Of a stretch of DNA of 64,000 nucleotides, positions 11,291 to 22,567 are shown piece by piece. The position numbers were made by a program, and so were the translations under genes. The stretch's first letter is position 1. Every line of letters begins with the position of its first letter. This stretch comes from Armigeres subalbatus (taxonomy: Eukaryota; Arthropoda; Insecta; Diptera; Culicidae): assembly GCF_024139115.2 (NCBI RefSeq), contig NC_085140.1, positions 428,171,240 to 428,235,239 of the forward strand, written 5' to 3'. The notes beneath the pieces are model-generated. The model was not told the DNA's origin, ran no database searches, and worked only from the letters and a program-made list of their open reading frames with translations.

Positions 11291-12019
11291 AAGAGACTAA
11301 TTTCTCCAAACCTCCAGCAGTTCAACACCCTCCTGTCGATGAAAAGCCTTATCGACGGAACCCCTGTTTGCGTCACCGAGCATCCGATCCTGATTACCAC
11401 TAGATGCGGTGTCAGCTGTCGTGAGTGACGTCATAAAGATGTAATACAAAGATCCGGGAAAAGAATTGAATCACTAGGAAAGATGGTGATTCCAGGGAAA
11501 ACACGCCAACACTTGGTATTTTAATCCTCAACTTTATCGATTTCGCCTATATCCGCTGCTGAACATGTCCGTATTATCCATCGCCCATCCAGTGCTTCAC
11601 ATGTCACTGCAGTTGTGCAGCTGCGAAGTGCTGCTCCAGGGGCCAACGATCACTCCATCTCCGAAAGATCATGTCCGTCCTATAAAAATGAGAATGAAAT
11701 TCAAAGGATCAAAGTCGATGAAGGTATTTCATATCCTGCGGCCAGAAGAGCTTATGAAACGCGGAACAACAACACATACAACGACGTTGTGTCAGCTGGC
11801 AACGATCGAATTTCAAACGTGAAACGGAAGATCGAGGAGGACTTGCGCTTCAACATAAGCGAGGGAAGAGATCGCCACTCGAGTTCAGCACAATCAAACT
11901 TAATTGCCTATATTCCTGTGTGGTCGGGATGGGTTCTGACGACCAACCTGGTACGATCACACAATTCTACTTCATGTAGCGCAATTGCTGATGCAGCTGT
12001 GTGTGGATACCAGGCATAA
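11291..12019 (+). pseudogene. Jockey-type LINE ORF1 (gag-like) fragment
   Basis: A frame at 11339-11428 reads MKSLIDGTPVCVTEHP, the type of sequence found in ORF1 of mosquito Jockey-like LINEs, and ends in a premature stop. Further on, the frame 11615-12019 reads CPSYKNENEIQRIKVDEGIS followed by YPAARRAYE, a recognisable segment just after the zinc knuckles of such ORF1 proteins. The frame changes between pieces, so it is broken. ORF1 proteins bind the LINE RNA. ORF2 is not adjacent: a MITE follows at 12030. Confidence 0.65.
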
Positions 12020-12029
12020 CTAAATACTC

Positions 12030-12622
12030 CCCGACTAGAAGGCCATATCAAAATTATATCATACTATGTTATTATGTTATACACAATTTTTATAACAAAA
12101 TTTGTTAGAAACATGGTGCAGGATGTTGTTAAAATAACTAAATTTCTATCAAAAATAGCACTACTGGAAACAAAAAACTATCAAATTTTGTTACAATTTT
12201 ATCATAAAAATAACAATTTCTGTTAGAAATTTATAACAGAATCAGATACAGTTTCTGTGCAGTTGGAATTTTCACAGGTCGTGATAGGTCTCCAGATTGT
12301 GATCAAGAATCATATTTTTTTGTTTTTGTCTGAACAAGAATTTTTTTCGAGAACATGAAATTAACAACATTACAAATAAGGCAACCTTCTCAAATTATAT
12401 CTGCGTTGTGATACCCATGGCTGGGAGACTTTGCTACATCTATTTTATTGCCTACTGTTGGGCAATTCGGTGTTAAGCATTTTTCAAATCATAGTATGAT
12501 ATAATCCTGTTACAACATTTGAAAGATAATGACGACTGAGAACAAAATTGTATCAAAATAAGTTATAAATATCACAATATGTTAAAATTGTGTTCAATTT
12601 TTATTATGCTCTTCTAGTCGGG
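12030..12622. mobile_element. Roughly 600-bp MITE, CCCGACTAGAAG family, copy 1
   Basis: Termini are CCCGACTAGAAG and its inverse CTTCTAGTCGGG. The interior (ATATCAAAATTATATCA, TTATAACAAAATTTGTT, GTTAGAAATTTATAACAG) is nearly the same as 51843-52449, so the two copies define the family. Flanks here do not show a clean target duplication, unlike copy 2. No transposase is encoded. Confidence 0.85.
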
Positions 12623-13636
12623 TCATCCTACTCGGTTGGCATTGCACAAAACAATGCGTGTGAAAGAGTTGGTTTTAAAAATAGATTGCGAGAGTTCGGC
12701 TATATGCCTGCTGTTGGAAATTTGATCTCATCAGTAACCTTCTAGGGTTTCGTATTGGTTTCGTAGGATCAAACTCCACCGAAGGAATTGGTTACCCTCC
12801 AATACGTTTTTCAGGGTAAATCCTTCACATGTTGTACAATTGCACAAATAGAGTTTCAGACATAGCAAAAAGTTCTTGAAATTTACACGAAAGCAATGCA
12901 CATATACGGAATGCCAAAAAGAGCGTAAATTTGAACGATATTATCACCTGAATGTATGAAATTTTGCATTTTGTCACTATGCGATTTAGTGTCATAATGC
13001 TATAGAAATTGCATACATTTAGAGCGAATTCGTTGAAAAAGAGCCATGTTTTGCCATTCACACATTGAATCATTAATCATTTCAGCCGTGGCTCAACTCA
13101 TTACTCTCATAGTTCAGTAATTTGTAAGCAGCGTGCTAGAATTGGATCAAATCTTTCATTCGCCAAAATGTAGTCAATTAGCACTTCATTTACAACTTTA
13201 ATTCGAATTCAATATAGGGTATATGGCTCAAACCTTAGCCTATTATGCTGTGGTTGAGCACATTTATCGATTTAAATATTCATATATTGAAGATCTAACC
13301 GAAATTATGCCACCAAACGGCTTTCTTACTTTTGGTTATTACGTAGTCAAAATCAACAATAATTGTTCATAATCTATTATTAAATTATTAGTTTCGTGCG
13401 CAATGGACTTTATGTTCGGGCTATTTTTCTAATCTCGGCTCTGGTGTTGGATGCTTTTTCAGACCATGAAATGTTGGTGCATTGTTCACTGTAAATCGTT
13501 TGTAAAAGCTTTAAGGTAGGCAATTATAATGTGCTGCTTCAAGTGAAAATCGTCAGCCATATTTTGGCAACTGTTCTAATATTGTTCAATTTTTTTTTTG
13601 ATTAATTGTGTCACTATACTAATGAAAATAGCGAAT
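12623..13636. other. Intergenic stretch, only repeat fragments seen
   Basis: No gene recognised. About 12870-12960 is similar to 9880-9970. About 13105-13205 matches 3025-3175 in reverse. About 13600-13636 (TTAATTGTGTCACTATACTA) recurs at 21472-21510. These are fragments of unclassified interspersed repeats. Confidence 0.4.
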
Positions 13637-13643
13637 TTAATAC

Positions 13644-15013
13644 TTACTTGATACTTGATGGGCTACAGCTCTTCGATGAACCTACGCCGAATGGAGTATC
13701 CTTCTCCACTGGACTCGATCCTGGGCCAATCGGGAGCGCCCTCAGGTCCTCTTCAACTGCAAAAAGCCATCGTGTACGCGGCCTTCCACGAAGCCTGCGG
13801 CCTCTTCCGGGTTCTCTACTAAATATTATCTTCGCTTGACGTTCTTCCGGCATACGAACAACGTGACCAGCCCACCGTAGTCTGCCGTGTTGTATAAGCT
13901 TAATAATATCCAGCCCTTTATACACCTGGTACAATTCGTGATTCATGCGACGCCGCCAGATGCCGTTCTCCTGTTTACCGCCGAATATTGTCCGCAGCAC
14001 CTTACGCTCAAACACTCCGAAAGCTCTCCGATCAGCCTCCTTTAATGTCCATGTTTCATGGCCGTATAAAGCCACCGGAAGAATCAGAGTAGTATAAAGC
14101 GCGAGTTTTGTTTTCGTTTGCAGACTACGGGACTTAAGCTGGTTACTAAGTTCGTAATAAGCCCTATTTGCAGCTGCTATACGCATTTTCACCTCGCGGG
14201 TAACATCATTATCGCACGTCACTAATGATCCAAGTTACACAAATGCTTCCACCACTTCAAACTTTTCACCATCCAGCACCATTTCGCTACCACCACCACT
14301 AATGAGCCCACGTTGATTACCAGCGACCATGTACTTCGTTTTGCTGGTATTGATCGTCCAATCCTCGTTGTCTCCCTCTTAAAAGGCGCAAAAGCCTCTT
14401 CCACGGCACGGCGATCAATTCCGATAATATCGATATCGTCCGCAAATCCCAGGAGCATATGCGATTTTGTGATAATGGTACCGCTTCTTTTCACACCAGC
14501 TCTCCTAATCGCTCCCTCGAGCGCTATATTGAACAGTAGGTTCGAGAGTGCATCACCCTGCTTTAATCCATCTAAGGTAACAAATGACGTCGATATTTCA
14601 TCCGCAACCCTTACACTTGATTTCGATCCGTCCAACGTTATACGAATCAGCCGTATCAGTTTCGCCGGAAAACCATGTTCAAGCATAATTTGCCATAATT
14701 CATTCCGTTTCACTGAATCGTACGCCGCCTTGAAATCAATAAACAGATGATGTGTCTGCAAGTTGTACTCCCGGAATTTATCAAGGATTTGTCTCAGGGT
14801 AAACATTTGATCCGTCGTTGATCGCCCCTCACGAAAACCTGCTTGGTACTCGCCGACAAAAGACTCTTCAAGCGGTCTCAATCTGTTGAACAGAATACGG
14901 GACATAATTTTGTACGCCGAATTAAGGAGGGTTATTCCTCGGTAATTGGCGCACTCCAGTCTGTGCCCTTTCTTAAAGAGAGGGCAAATGAGGCCGTCCA
15001 AACAGCTAGCAGG
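13644..15013 (-). pseudogene. RTE1 reverse transcriptase and C-terminal region
   Basis: On the minus strand, 15013-14222 carries RT motifs in order: LICPLFKKGHRLECANYRG, YQAGFREGRSTTDQ, FIDFKAAYDSVKR (motif A Asp), LKQGDALSNLLFN and the catalytic LLGFADDIDIIG. 14222-13644, in another frame, holds the downstream part, with WTLKEADRRAFGVFERKVLR, RLRWAGHVVRMP and RGRPRTRW, the typical RTE C-terminus. The frame change near 14222 inactivates it. It would copy the element's RNA at the chromosomal nick. Its N-terminal side ends abruptly at the R1-like insertion. Confidence 0.85.
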
Positions 15014-15014
15014 G

Positions 15015-16800
15015 AGTGTGGCCGAAATGGTGGCTCCGGTGACGAACGAAGAGTTACTCGCAGTGGCTAACACCCTTGCGATGAACAAAGCTCCAGGCCC
15101 CGATGGAGTTCCAAACAGTGCACTTAAGGCAGCGATCATAGCGAACCCGAACATGTTCAGGCTAGCTATGCAGAGATGCCTGGATGAGTGTTGTTTCCCT
15201 GAGAGATGGAAAAGGCAGAAGTTGGTACTGCTGCCGAAGGCCGGGAAGCCTCCGGGTGACCCATCGGCGTACAGACCAATTTGCCTGATCGACACGACGG
15301 GTAAACTGCTCGAGAGGATCATCCTCAACAGGCTCACCCGTATGCAGAGGGTACGGATGGCCTGTCGAGTAACCAGTTTGGTTTTCGGAAGGGTAAGTCC
15401 ACGGTGGACGCTATCAATTCAGTCCTCAAGACTGCAGAGGTAGCGATCCAACGGAAAAGGCGAGGAATTCGATACTGTGCGTTGGTGACACTGGACGTGA
15501 AGAACGCATTCAACAGCGCAAGCTGGGATGCCATCGCGCTCTCGTTACACCGGCTTAGCCTGCCGGTGGGACTGTACCGGATCTTGGAATGCTACTTCCA
15601 GAACCGTGTGCTGCTATACGAGACCGATGCCGGGCAGAAAAGTGTTCCTATTACCGCAGGAGTCCCGCAAGGGTCAATCCTGGGTCCGGTACTATGGAAC
15701 CTGATGTATGACGGGTTCTGAAGCTAAAGTTCCCTCCTGGTGTGAAGATCGTCGGCTTTGCTGACGATGTAACCCTAGAGGTCTACGGGGAGTCAATCCT
15801 CGAAGTAGAGCTAACCGCAGAACACGCGATCAGCACTGTGGCGGACTGGATGAGTGCGAGAGGCCTTGAGCTCGCTCAACATAAGACGGAGGTGGTTATC
15901 GTCAGCAACCGTAAGTCGGCACAACATGCAGTTGTACACGTGGGAGACGTCGCGATCACTTCAAAGCGGAGTCTGAAGATTCTTGGGGTCATCATAGACG
16001 ACAAGCTTACCTTCGGTAGCCATGTCGAATATGCGTGCAAGAAGGCTTCGACTGCTGTGGCGGCATTATCGAGGATGATGTCCAACAGCTCCAAGGTGTG
16101 CGCCAGTAGACGTAGGCTACTGGCAGGCGTTGCCGCATCTATTCTTAGGTACGGCGGCCCGTCCTGGGCAAAAGCACTGGGGGTAACCAGTTACCTGCAG
16201 AAACTGGAGAGCACCTACCGCTTGATGTGTCTCAGGGTGATATCGGCCTACCGCACGGTATCGCGCGACGCATCCTGCGTGATAGCGAGTATGATGCCAG
16301 TCGGGCTGGTCATCCGGGAGGACGAGGAGTGTTTTGACCTACGTGGCACCAGAGGAGCCCGCGAGCGTACCAGGGTGACTTCGGTTGCCAGATGGCAGCG
16401 CGAGTGGGATAACTCCTCGAAAGGTAGGTGGACCCACCGGCTGATTCCTAACATATCAAGCTGGGTGGGGAGACCCCATGGGGAGGTTCACTTCCATCTG
16501 ACATAATTCCTGTCAGGCCATGGCTGTTTCCGACAGTACCACCACAGGTTTGGACACGCGGAGGTCCCCGTCTGCCCTGACTGCCCAGGTGTTGACGAAA
16601 CTGCAGAGCACATACTGTTCGTATGTCCTCGTTTCGACGTCGAAAGAAGAGCAATGCTAGACGTTTGCGGCCGGGACACAACTCCGGATAATCTTATCCA
16701 AAGGATGTGTCAAGCGGTGGAGAAGTGGAACGCAGTCTCGACTGCAACCACTCAGATTGCCTGCAGCTTGCAGAGAATCTGGCGCGCCGAGCAACAATCG
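15015..16800 (+). pseudogene. R1-like ORF2: reverse transcriptase and zinc knuckle
   Basis: Reads VAEMVAPVTNEELLAVA, then PDGVPNSALKAAI, AYRPICLIDTTGKLLERII, (shifted frame) NQFGFRKGKSTVDAI, LVTLDVKNAFNSASWDAIA (motif A), AGVPQGSILGPVLWNLMYDG and IVGFADDVTLEVYGES (catalytic DD). After a long C-terminal region comes CPDCPGVDETAEHILFVCP, a CCHC-type knuckle. Lesions: a frameshift near 15340, a one-base loss near 15717 and an in-frame stop at 16504-16506. The family is R1/I-group by motif style; the endonuclease part is absent through truncation. Confidence 0.85.
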
Positions 16801-17019
16801 ACAAGCATGACTAACTTGTGATTGGTGTTAGAGCGAAAGTGCCGAACGCGAAGAAGTGTGAATGGTCTGCCAAAGCAGAGGTAATGGCGCAGCGGGTGGC
16901 AACCGAGATCGTCACCTCGAAGCATGGCAGAAGGGTGAATGAATAGGTGTATGTATGGACTGCACACGCCGCGCTGGGAGTAGCGCAGGAATGTTGGTTC
17001 CTACGACTACTGATACCCC

Positions 17020-17530
17020 GTGGCGTGGCAGAGGAGTGTGGGGAGCATCCAAGTCAGTCTCACATGGTACGAAAGGAATGAGTTGAGTCGTGTTGAGCTA
17101 GTCTCATATGGCATGAATGAGGTGAGTCAGACTCACATGGTATGTCAGAAGTGGGAACCTAAGCGAAGAGTCCCACAAGGGATGCCAGAGGGAGTGTTAG
17201 GTCGAATGACTCGAGTAGTATGTGTCAGCGCGAACTGAATGAAAGAGGTGAGCAGTCTCACATGGTACGATAAAGGTGGGCATAGAATTAGTCCTGCACG
17301 GCATGAGAAGGGTGGGCACAAAAGTTAGTCCTGCACGGCATGAGAAGGGTGGGCACACAAGTCAGACCCATAGGAGCGTTAATGTGTGTGCAAGCATGGA
17401 GCGTATGAGCATGAATCAAGGGTTTGGGTGGGCATACAAGTTAGACCCACATGGCATGAGAAGGGTGGGCACACAAGTTAGACCCGCACGGCATGACAGA
17501 GGTGCAACAGAGTATGTAGGGTGTGTTTGA
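17020..17530 (+). repeat. Tandem repeats in the R1-like 3' UTR
   Basis: A unit of about 37 bp, such as GTGGGCACACAAGTTAGACC followed by GCACGGCATGAGAAGG, is repeated imperfectly between 17276 and 17510. More diverged copies with CTCACATGGTACGA extend back to about 17040. The array belongs to the LINE's 3' untranslated region, since it lies between ORF2 and the poly(A) tail. Confidence 0.75.
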
Positions 17531-17841
17531 GGGTGCGATAGAGCGAGCACCCAAGTCAGTCTCGCGTGGGACGAGTGCCTGTGTGAGCGATAATGAGCGA
17601 GTACGCTTAGTACTGCCGTCCCCCCAGAAGTAGTACTGCGAGGTAGTTCCTGGGGGAAACGATGGTGGAGCCCAAGGGAGTTTAGTCGGTATTACCGGTA
17701 TGGTCGAGTCCGACACTCCAGTACACTTCCGTGTGGTAGTTTGGCAACTACAATGCACGTGTACTGGGTTAGTGTGTAAATGCATTCTCCCTTGTAAAAA
17801 AAAAAAAAAAAAAGAAAAAATAAAAAAAAACAGCTAGCAGG

Positions 17842-19277
17842 CATTTCCTCGTCTTCCCATATTTTCGACATAATATGGTGCAGAACTTCATAAAGCTGCT
17901 CGCTGCCATGTTTGAGAAGTTCAGCCGGGAGCTGGTCCTTCCTCGCAGCCTTATTGTTTTTCAGCACTTTCACAGCTTTTTTAAACTCATCTAGTGTAGG
18001 TGACTCCACAGCTTGTCCATCGTCGCATTCATTCTGTTCACCGATGCACCGTCACTTCCTCCATTCAACAAAGTCTCGAAGTGTTGCTTCCACCTGGCGG
18101 CCACTTCAGTTTTATCTGTCAGCAAATTCCCTTGTTGGTCGTTGCACATGACTGGAGATGGTGCTGTCTTTCTCCGCACGCCATTGACAGACTCGTAAAA
18201 CCTCCGCATATCGTTCTGCTCCATTTTTTCCTGCGCCTCACTAATAACTTGTTCTTCGTACTCTTTTTTCTTCCTGCGGTGGGTTCGTTTTTCGGATGCT
18301 CTTGCTTCCTTGTACCGATCTCTATTCGATCTGGTACCCGACACCAACATCCGACATCTGGCAACGTTCTTCTCGTCTGTCACTCTCTGACACTCCACAT
18401 CGAACCAACCCGTCCTGGGTCGCCTCTGTGCAGTGCCTACCACTTCTCGTGCTGTTGTGCTCACCGCTCCATGGATCGACTCCCATAGATCGTTGATTGC
18501 ACTTATCCGTTCGTCGAGCTTCTGGCGGTACTCAGCCGATACTCCTTCCGCCAACAATCGCTGGATATTGTAACGCATCGTTCGCTGTGATCTTTCGTTC
18601 GATACAGTTGACAACCGTGATCGAATTTTACTGACAACGAGGTAGTGATCAGAGTCAATGTTCGGACCTCTGAATGTCCGCACACCAGACATGGTCTATC
18701 TGGTTGCAAGTTTCACCATTTGGGTGTCTCCAGGTGTGCTTTCGGATGTTCTTTCGTGCAAAGTAGGTGCTACTGATGGCCATCCCTCTGGCAGCAGCAA
18801 AATTTACTAGCCGTAGGCCGTTGTCATTGGTAGCGGAGTGAAAGCTCTCCCTACCGATTATGGGACGGAAAAAGTCCTCTCTACCGACCTGAGCGTTAGC
18901 GTCTCCGATAACAATTTTCACGTCATGCTTTGGGCACTCTCCATAGGCTTTATCAAGACATTCATAAAACGTGTCCTTCACGTCGTCGGATTTATCATTT
19001 GTCGGTGCGTAAACGTTGATTAGGCTGTAATTGAAGAATTTGCCCCACACACAGATTCGTTCGCTAATGGGTTTCCACCGCATCACTCGCTTCATCTGCT
19101 TGCCCATCACTACGAAACCAACTCCATGCTCTGCTTTTTCACCGCCGCTGTGATAGATGTTATACTTGAATGCAGTATTGGTCGTGGGGTCCACGGCTCG
19201 GAATTCACGTTCTCCGGATCTAGGCCATCGGACTTCTTGAATAGCAGCCACGTTCACTCCAACCTTCTGCAGTTCAC
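17842..19277 (-). pseudogene. RTE1 endonuclease and linker region
   Basis: Minus frame 19257-18655 reads NVAAIQEVRWPRSG (catalytic Glu of the APE-type endonuclease), GKFFNYSLINVYAPTNDKSD, IVIGDANAQVGRE and CNQIDHVW, all expected APE-endonuclease motifs. Frame 18692-17991 continues with SDHYLVVSKIRSRLS and a basic linker. Frame 18009-17842 ends in KDQLPAELLKHGSEQLYEVL and IWEDEEMPAS, which should run into LDGLICPLFKK on the far side of the R1-like insertion. Frame changes between pieces show decay. Confidence 0.85.
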
Positions 19278-19583
19278 ATTAGCATTAGCATTGTTACGGT
19301 GTAATTCGTAGATTGGACACTAGTGATAATCATGTTTTACTTTTGAGATCCTTATCTAGAATGCTATCAGAAATCAAGAAGGGGAGTGGTCCTTGATTCA
19401 AGTCTTAAACAAAAATAACAAAAGCATGAGGATTACTACTCCTGGCCACGCCCATCTTCACCGTAACTAGGGAGAGGAAGGAATTGTTGATGTAGTACTT
19501 ACTTAACGAGAGGCCACCGACTTAGCGACACCCTCATAAGTACCACGGAGTTGGGTAATGAGGAAGGTATTCGTTGGGTCAGG
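19278..19583 (-). mobile_element. SINE-like retroposon with (ATGCTA)n tail in RTE1 endonuclease
   Basis: The 306-bp insert is bracketed by an identical 22-bp sequence (19256-19277 and 19584-19605, beginning ACTCCAACC and ending GCAGTTCAC), a textbook target duplication. On the minus strand it ends in repeated ATGCTA. A second copy lies at 50249-50563 on the plus strand with a GCTAAC tail, defining the family. It splits the RTE1 endonuclease between RELQKVG and NVAAIQE. I cannot prove tRNA promoter boxes in it. Confidence 0.85.
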
Positions 19584-19605
19584 ACTCCAACCTTCTGCAG
19601 TTCAC

Positions 19606-19735
19606 GAGCCAGAAGGCTCACTCGTCCAGGTTCATTTAGGGTCCTGACATTCCAGGTACCGAGTTTCCAATCATAGTCTTTATTTCGTTGCCGAGTCGGT
19701 TGCCAAAAATAACGTTCTCTTTTTCTTCTATCTCC
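19606..19735 (-). pseudogene. RTE1 endonuclease N-terminus
   Basis: The minus strand translates as YDWKLGTWNVRTLNEPGR followed by VSLLARELQKVG, the start of an RTE APE-type endonuclease (LGTWNVRTL holds the conserved Asn). It joins directly to NVAAIQE beyond the SINE at 19278-19583. Upstream, about 19736-20040, is the element's leader, without a supported frame. Confidence 0.75.
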
Positions 19736-20148
19736 ATTTTTCGTGGTATTTGAGAGGCTTCAGTAAGCTACCTTACCGGGGTCGCGTTACCTACATCGCG
19801 ATGATGGGGTTTCCACCTTAGGTATAGCTGACGCGATACAGCATTTCGTTAATTAGCCGCTGGGTACCAGGCAGACCGCTGGGTACCAGGCAGCCGCACC
19901 TCCTGGTGAACAGACGCTCGAGGCGTGCCTTCTCACTCTAGCTGATGTCAGAAGGACAACAGTGCCCAGGCTGCACTACCAGCTAAGTACACAACCCTTA
20001 GCTGGCGGTCTTTTGTCATCGGACGACCCGTGGAAGCATGAGATAAGATAAGCGGAATACAAATCGAAGGACCGCTTCTCAAGGTGCGTATCGAACTATT
20101 TACAGTGGTAGTTTAGTCAATCAGACTGCTTCAATTTAAATGCTTAGT

Positions 20149-20495
20149 TAAAAACCCAACTTAATTCACCTAGTGGTGATACTGCCTTTCTCGCATTTAG
20201 CCAAGACACCAACCTTATATAGCGTTAATATGGTTCGAAGTACCATTTTCTTTATAACTTTCAAACGCAACGGTCGATCAATATAAAATTTAATAGTGAT
20301 CAACTAGGCTTTGCCCCCTGTCGAATGAAACTTGTTGAGAGAAAATCGGGTAATGATTACTATATGAAAAGTTGTCTAATGTTTTTCTTAGATTTTGTGC
20401 ACACACATACACACACACATACACACACATACACACGGACAGACGGACATTTGTTCAGTTCTTCGAGCTGAGTCGATTGGTATATAACACTATAG
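20149..20495 (+). mobile_element. Repeat family C copy with (CA)n
   Basis: Starts AACCCAACTTAATTCACC, GTGGTGATACTGCCTTTCTC and contains the CA tract (about 20398-20437), GGACAGACGGACATTTG and GAGTCGATTGGTATATAAC. It stops there; the AGAAAGGCAAAAC terminus is missing, so it is truncated at the right. Immediately after comes a short palindrome GTCCGTCCACGGTGGACGGA. Confidence 0.6.
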
Positions 20496-20715
20496 TCCGT
20501 CCACGGTGGACGGATTTCGAGTCAGGAGTAGTTGATTTTATTCATTATTTTATCATGTTTTTCGTAGTTTTTAATGAGTAAATGTGAAGCATTTCAAAAG
20601 TAAAAGCCTTCATGCTCCTGTGTCAATGACAAACGTTTTATTTACATTCCATTCTTATTTTCTAATGACTTTTTCATATACTAAGGTGCTTAAGTGTACG
20701 GATTTCGATGCCATA

Positions 20716-21340
20716 CGGTACCAAGGATTGGAACGCGCTGTGCAGGAAATGCATGATGCATTAAAGAACTGAAATTTTCTATAGTTTAGCTTTGATAATC
20801 AAAACTTTCAGTACTATTGGCAAATTGGTAGAGAGTTTGCGAATCGATTGATATATAAATCTTTAAAATCCATTGAGAGATAAAGGACCTATTAATGTTA
20901 CAAATCTTCACGGTGTGTTTGTCCGAAGAGGCTTATTTTCAAAAAATCAGTATCTCTAAAACACTCACTACACGAAAGTATAGGTTTTCCTCTTTCACGT
21001 AGGTGCATTTTTGAAATGTTCTATCGGGGGTCATTTTTCCATACATTTTTGGGAGGGTTAAATCGGCTATCATTTGAAATTTCTATGGAATTTGCTCCAA
21101 AAATAGTGAAAAAAATAAAAATTGTTCTAGATCCCCCGATAGAACATTTTAGTTTACCCACTATATGAAAGAGGAGAGCATCTACTTTCACGTGGTGGGT
21201 GTTTCAAAGATACTGATTTTTGAAAAATAACGTTTCCCCATAGACAAACCGTGCTTACATGATTTCGGTCTCCAATTTTGAAATTTTCATTTTACACCCT
21301 GTATCCGAGTCTTCCCCTTAGACGTAGTATTACGTCAAAA
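20716..21340 (+). repeat. Interspersed repeat family A, copy 3
   Basis: Shares CCAAGGATTGGAACGCGCTG, ATATATAAATCTTT, GACCTATTAATGTTACAAAT and CCCCTTAGACGTAG with the copies at 65-608 and 7571-8529, but lacks their left part. It is split by the foldback element at 20909-21253. Confidence 0.6.
20909..21253. mobile_element. Foldback MITE with long inverted repeats and CTT duplication
   Basis: Starts CACGGTGTGTTTGTCC and ends with the inverse, GACAAACCGTG. Inverted similarity continues far inward (for example ATCAGTATCT and GTTCTATCGGGGG in each arm), leaving a short loop, so almost the whole 345 bp can fold back. CTT flanks both sides (20906-20908, 21254-21256). Family A copies 1 and 2 read ACAAATCTTACATG without interruption, confirming a 3-bp duplication. 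Non-coding. Confidence 0.9.
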
Positions 21341-22010
21341 CAGCTTTCTGCCAATATATTACCATCACTGGAAATGTATTCCTATCATTTGGTACGAATT
21401 AAACAATTTAGACATGTCCCTAATACCACTATTACTGGTACACCGACCCTATTGTTCAAAATTTGTTTGGTTAATTGTGTCACTATACTAATGAAAATAG
21501 TGAATTTAATATGAATGCTAAAATAGTGTGATTGTTATTCGTTCATCTAATGTTCGAAAATAGGTAAGTCCATTCCAAAAACTACTTCATTGGGCAAAAG
21601 AAAAATCTCTTGCACTGCCTGCCTACTTAAGTGGTTGTCAACAAACCGAGATAAAGCAAATTTTCACGCAGGTTTATTGTGTTTATCAGGTGAAGAAGTG
21701 CATGAATCTTGCGTAATATAAATAAAGTCGGCTTGATATACTTTTTTAAAGAAGCATTGATAAATATCTCTTTACAAAACGATGTATTATTGTTGAATTA
21801 TAGATTAATTTGCGTGATGAGCCAACGTTGCATCCAGGCCTAACATTACCTCCCATGAATTGAGAAAGGCATCATCATCCCTGGAGGTTAAATTTGGTTT
21901 TTATGGAAAATTTATAATTTTTTATTTCTTTTTATAATGGTTTTATGGCACTCTTGTAGAGTACATAATGGTTTTTAATGGTCTTGAAGAGCGTTATAAA
22001 ACTAAAAATG
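21341..22010. other. Intergenic stretch, no gene recognised
   Basis: About 21472-21510 (TTAATTGTGTCACTATACTA and following) repeats 13605-13642. Otherwise I see nothing that I can support. Confidence 0.4.
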
Positions 22011-22013
22011 TTA

Positions 22014-22567
22014 CTAGGGACCTAATCTTAAGTAAGTTCCACAACTCGCAGTGGTCTGCTGAGGTGTCGTCAAACCCTTGACCATAGCCCCCGACCCTTT
22101 TGAAAGAAGGTTCCCCAGCATCTTGCAAGGAGGTTTTTGAGCCTCTTGCAAGGAGGTTGACAAACGCCCTGACAAGTGAAAGTGTATCCACTCGGTGATC
22201 CAAAACGGAAAGCCAAAATATCTGAGCTTAGCGATAACAAAGACATGTGGCACCTTATTAAATGCTTTGGAGAAGTCGGGCAGATTGAGGCAGTCTTCCA
22301 CAGCTTTGGGAAAGTATAGCTGCGAAGCGATATGTTGAAAATCATTGTCAGTGGCATTTGAAGGGGTTTAACACACTCTCTTAAGAACAGCGGTGGAATA
22401 TTAACTATTCCCGGACCCTTCCATACAGAAAGGACGGATGACACATCTTGCCGGGTTATGTCAAAGAGCGGAAGATTTATGTCGAAAACTGGACAATTTT
22501 CAAGGCTGTCAGGTGAGAACAGTTGCGTGTACATTTTCAAAAGAAATCTGTGAACAACCCAAGTCAC
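22014..22567 (-). pseudogene. Jockey-type LINE reverse transcriptase relic
   Basis: Minus-strand pieces in two frames: KGPGIVNIPPLFLRECVKPL, IFNISLRSYTFPKLWKTA and PDFSKAFNKVPHVFVIAKL followed by RYFGFPFWITEWIHFHLSGR. These match RT motifs before and at motif A of Jockey/CR1-group LINEs (usually DFSKAFDKVPH). The part between KTA and PDFSKAF is deleted and the frame is broken, so it is a fossil. Confidence 0.7.

Larger units (their letters stand above)
15014..17828 (+). mobile_element. R1-like LINE, 5'-truncated, inserted in RTE1
   Basis: Plus-strand LINE fragment with part of ORF2, a long 3' untranslated region and a poly(A) tail (17798-17830). AACAGCTAGCAGG occurs at both borders (15001-15013 and 17829-17841), a target duplication of 11-13 bp; the A residues merge with the tail. 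A related RTE fragment at 35133-35146 shows the uninterrupted site. The element entered opposite to RTE1 and is 5' truncated, as is usual for target-primed reverse transcription. Confidence 0.9.
13637..20040 (-). mobile_element. RTE-clade LINE (RTE1), near full length, split by two insertions
   Basis: Minus-strand LINE read as endonuclease (19735-18655), linker (18692-17842) and reverse transcriptase plus C-terminal region (15013-13644). It ends with repeated ATCAAGT units near 13640. Removing the R1-like LINE (15014-17828) and SINE (19278-19583) leaves about 3.25 kb, the usual length of RTE elements (the clade with JAM1 and BovB). The 5' limit is approximate; a 19-bp direct repeat lies at about 19857-19895 in its leader. 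Both insertions and the frame breaks make it inactive. Confidence 0.8.

Noticed and set aside
14313..14750. 145-aa plus-strand frame
   Set aside because: It is the antisense shadow of the RTE1 reverse transcriptase, which has clear RT motifs on the minus strand.
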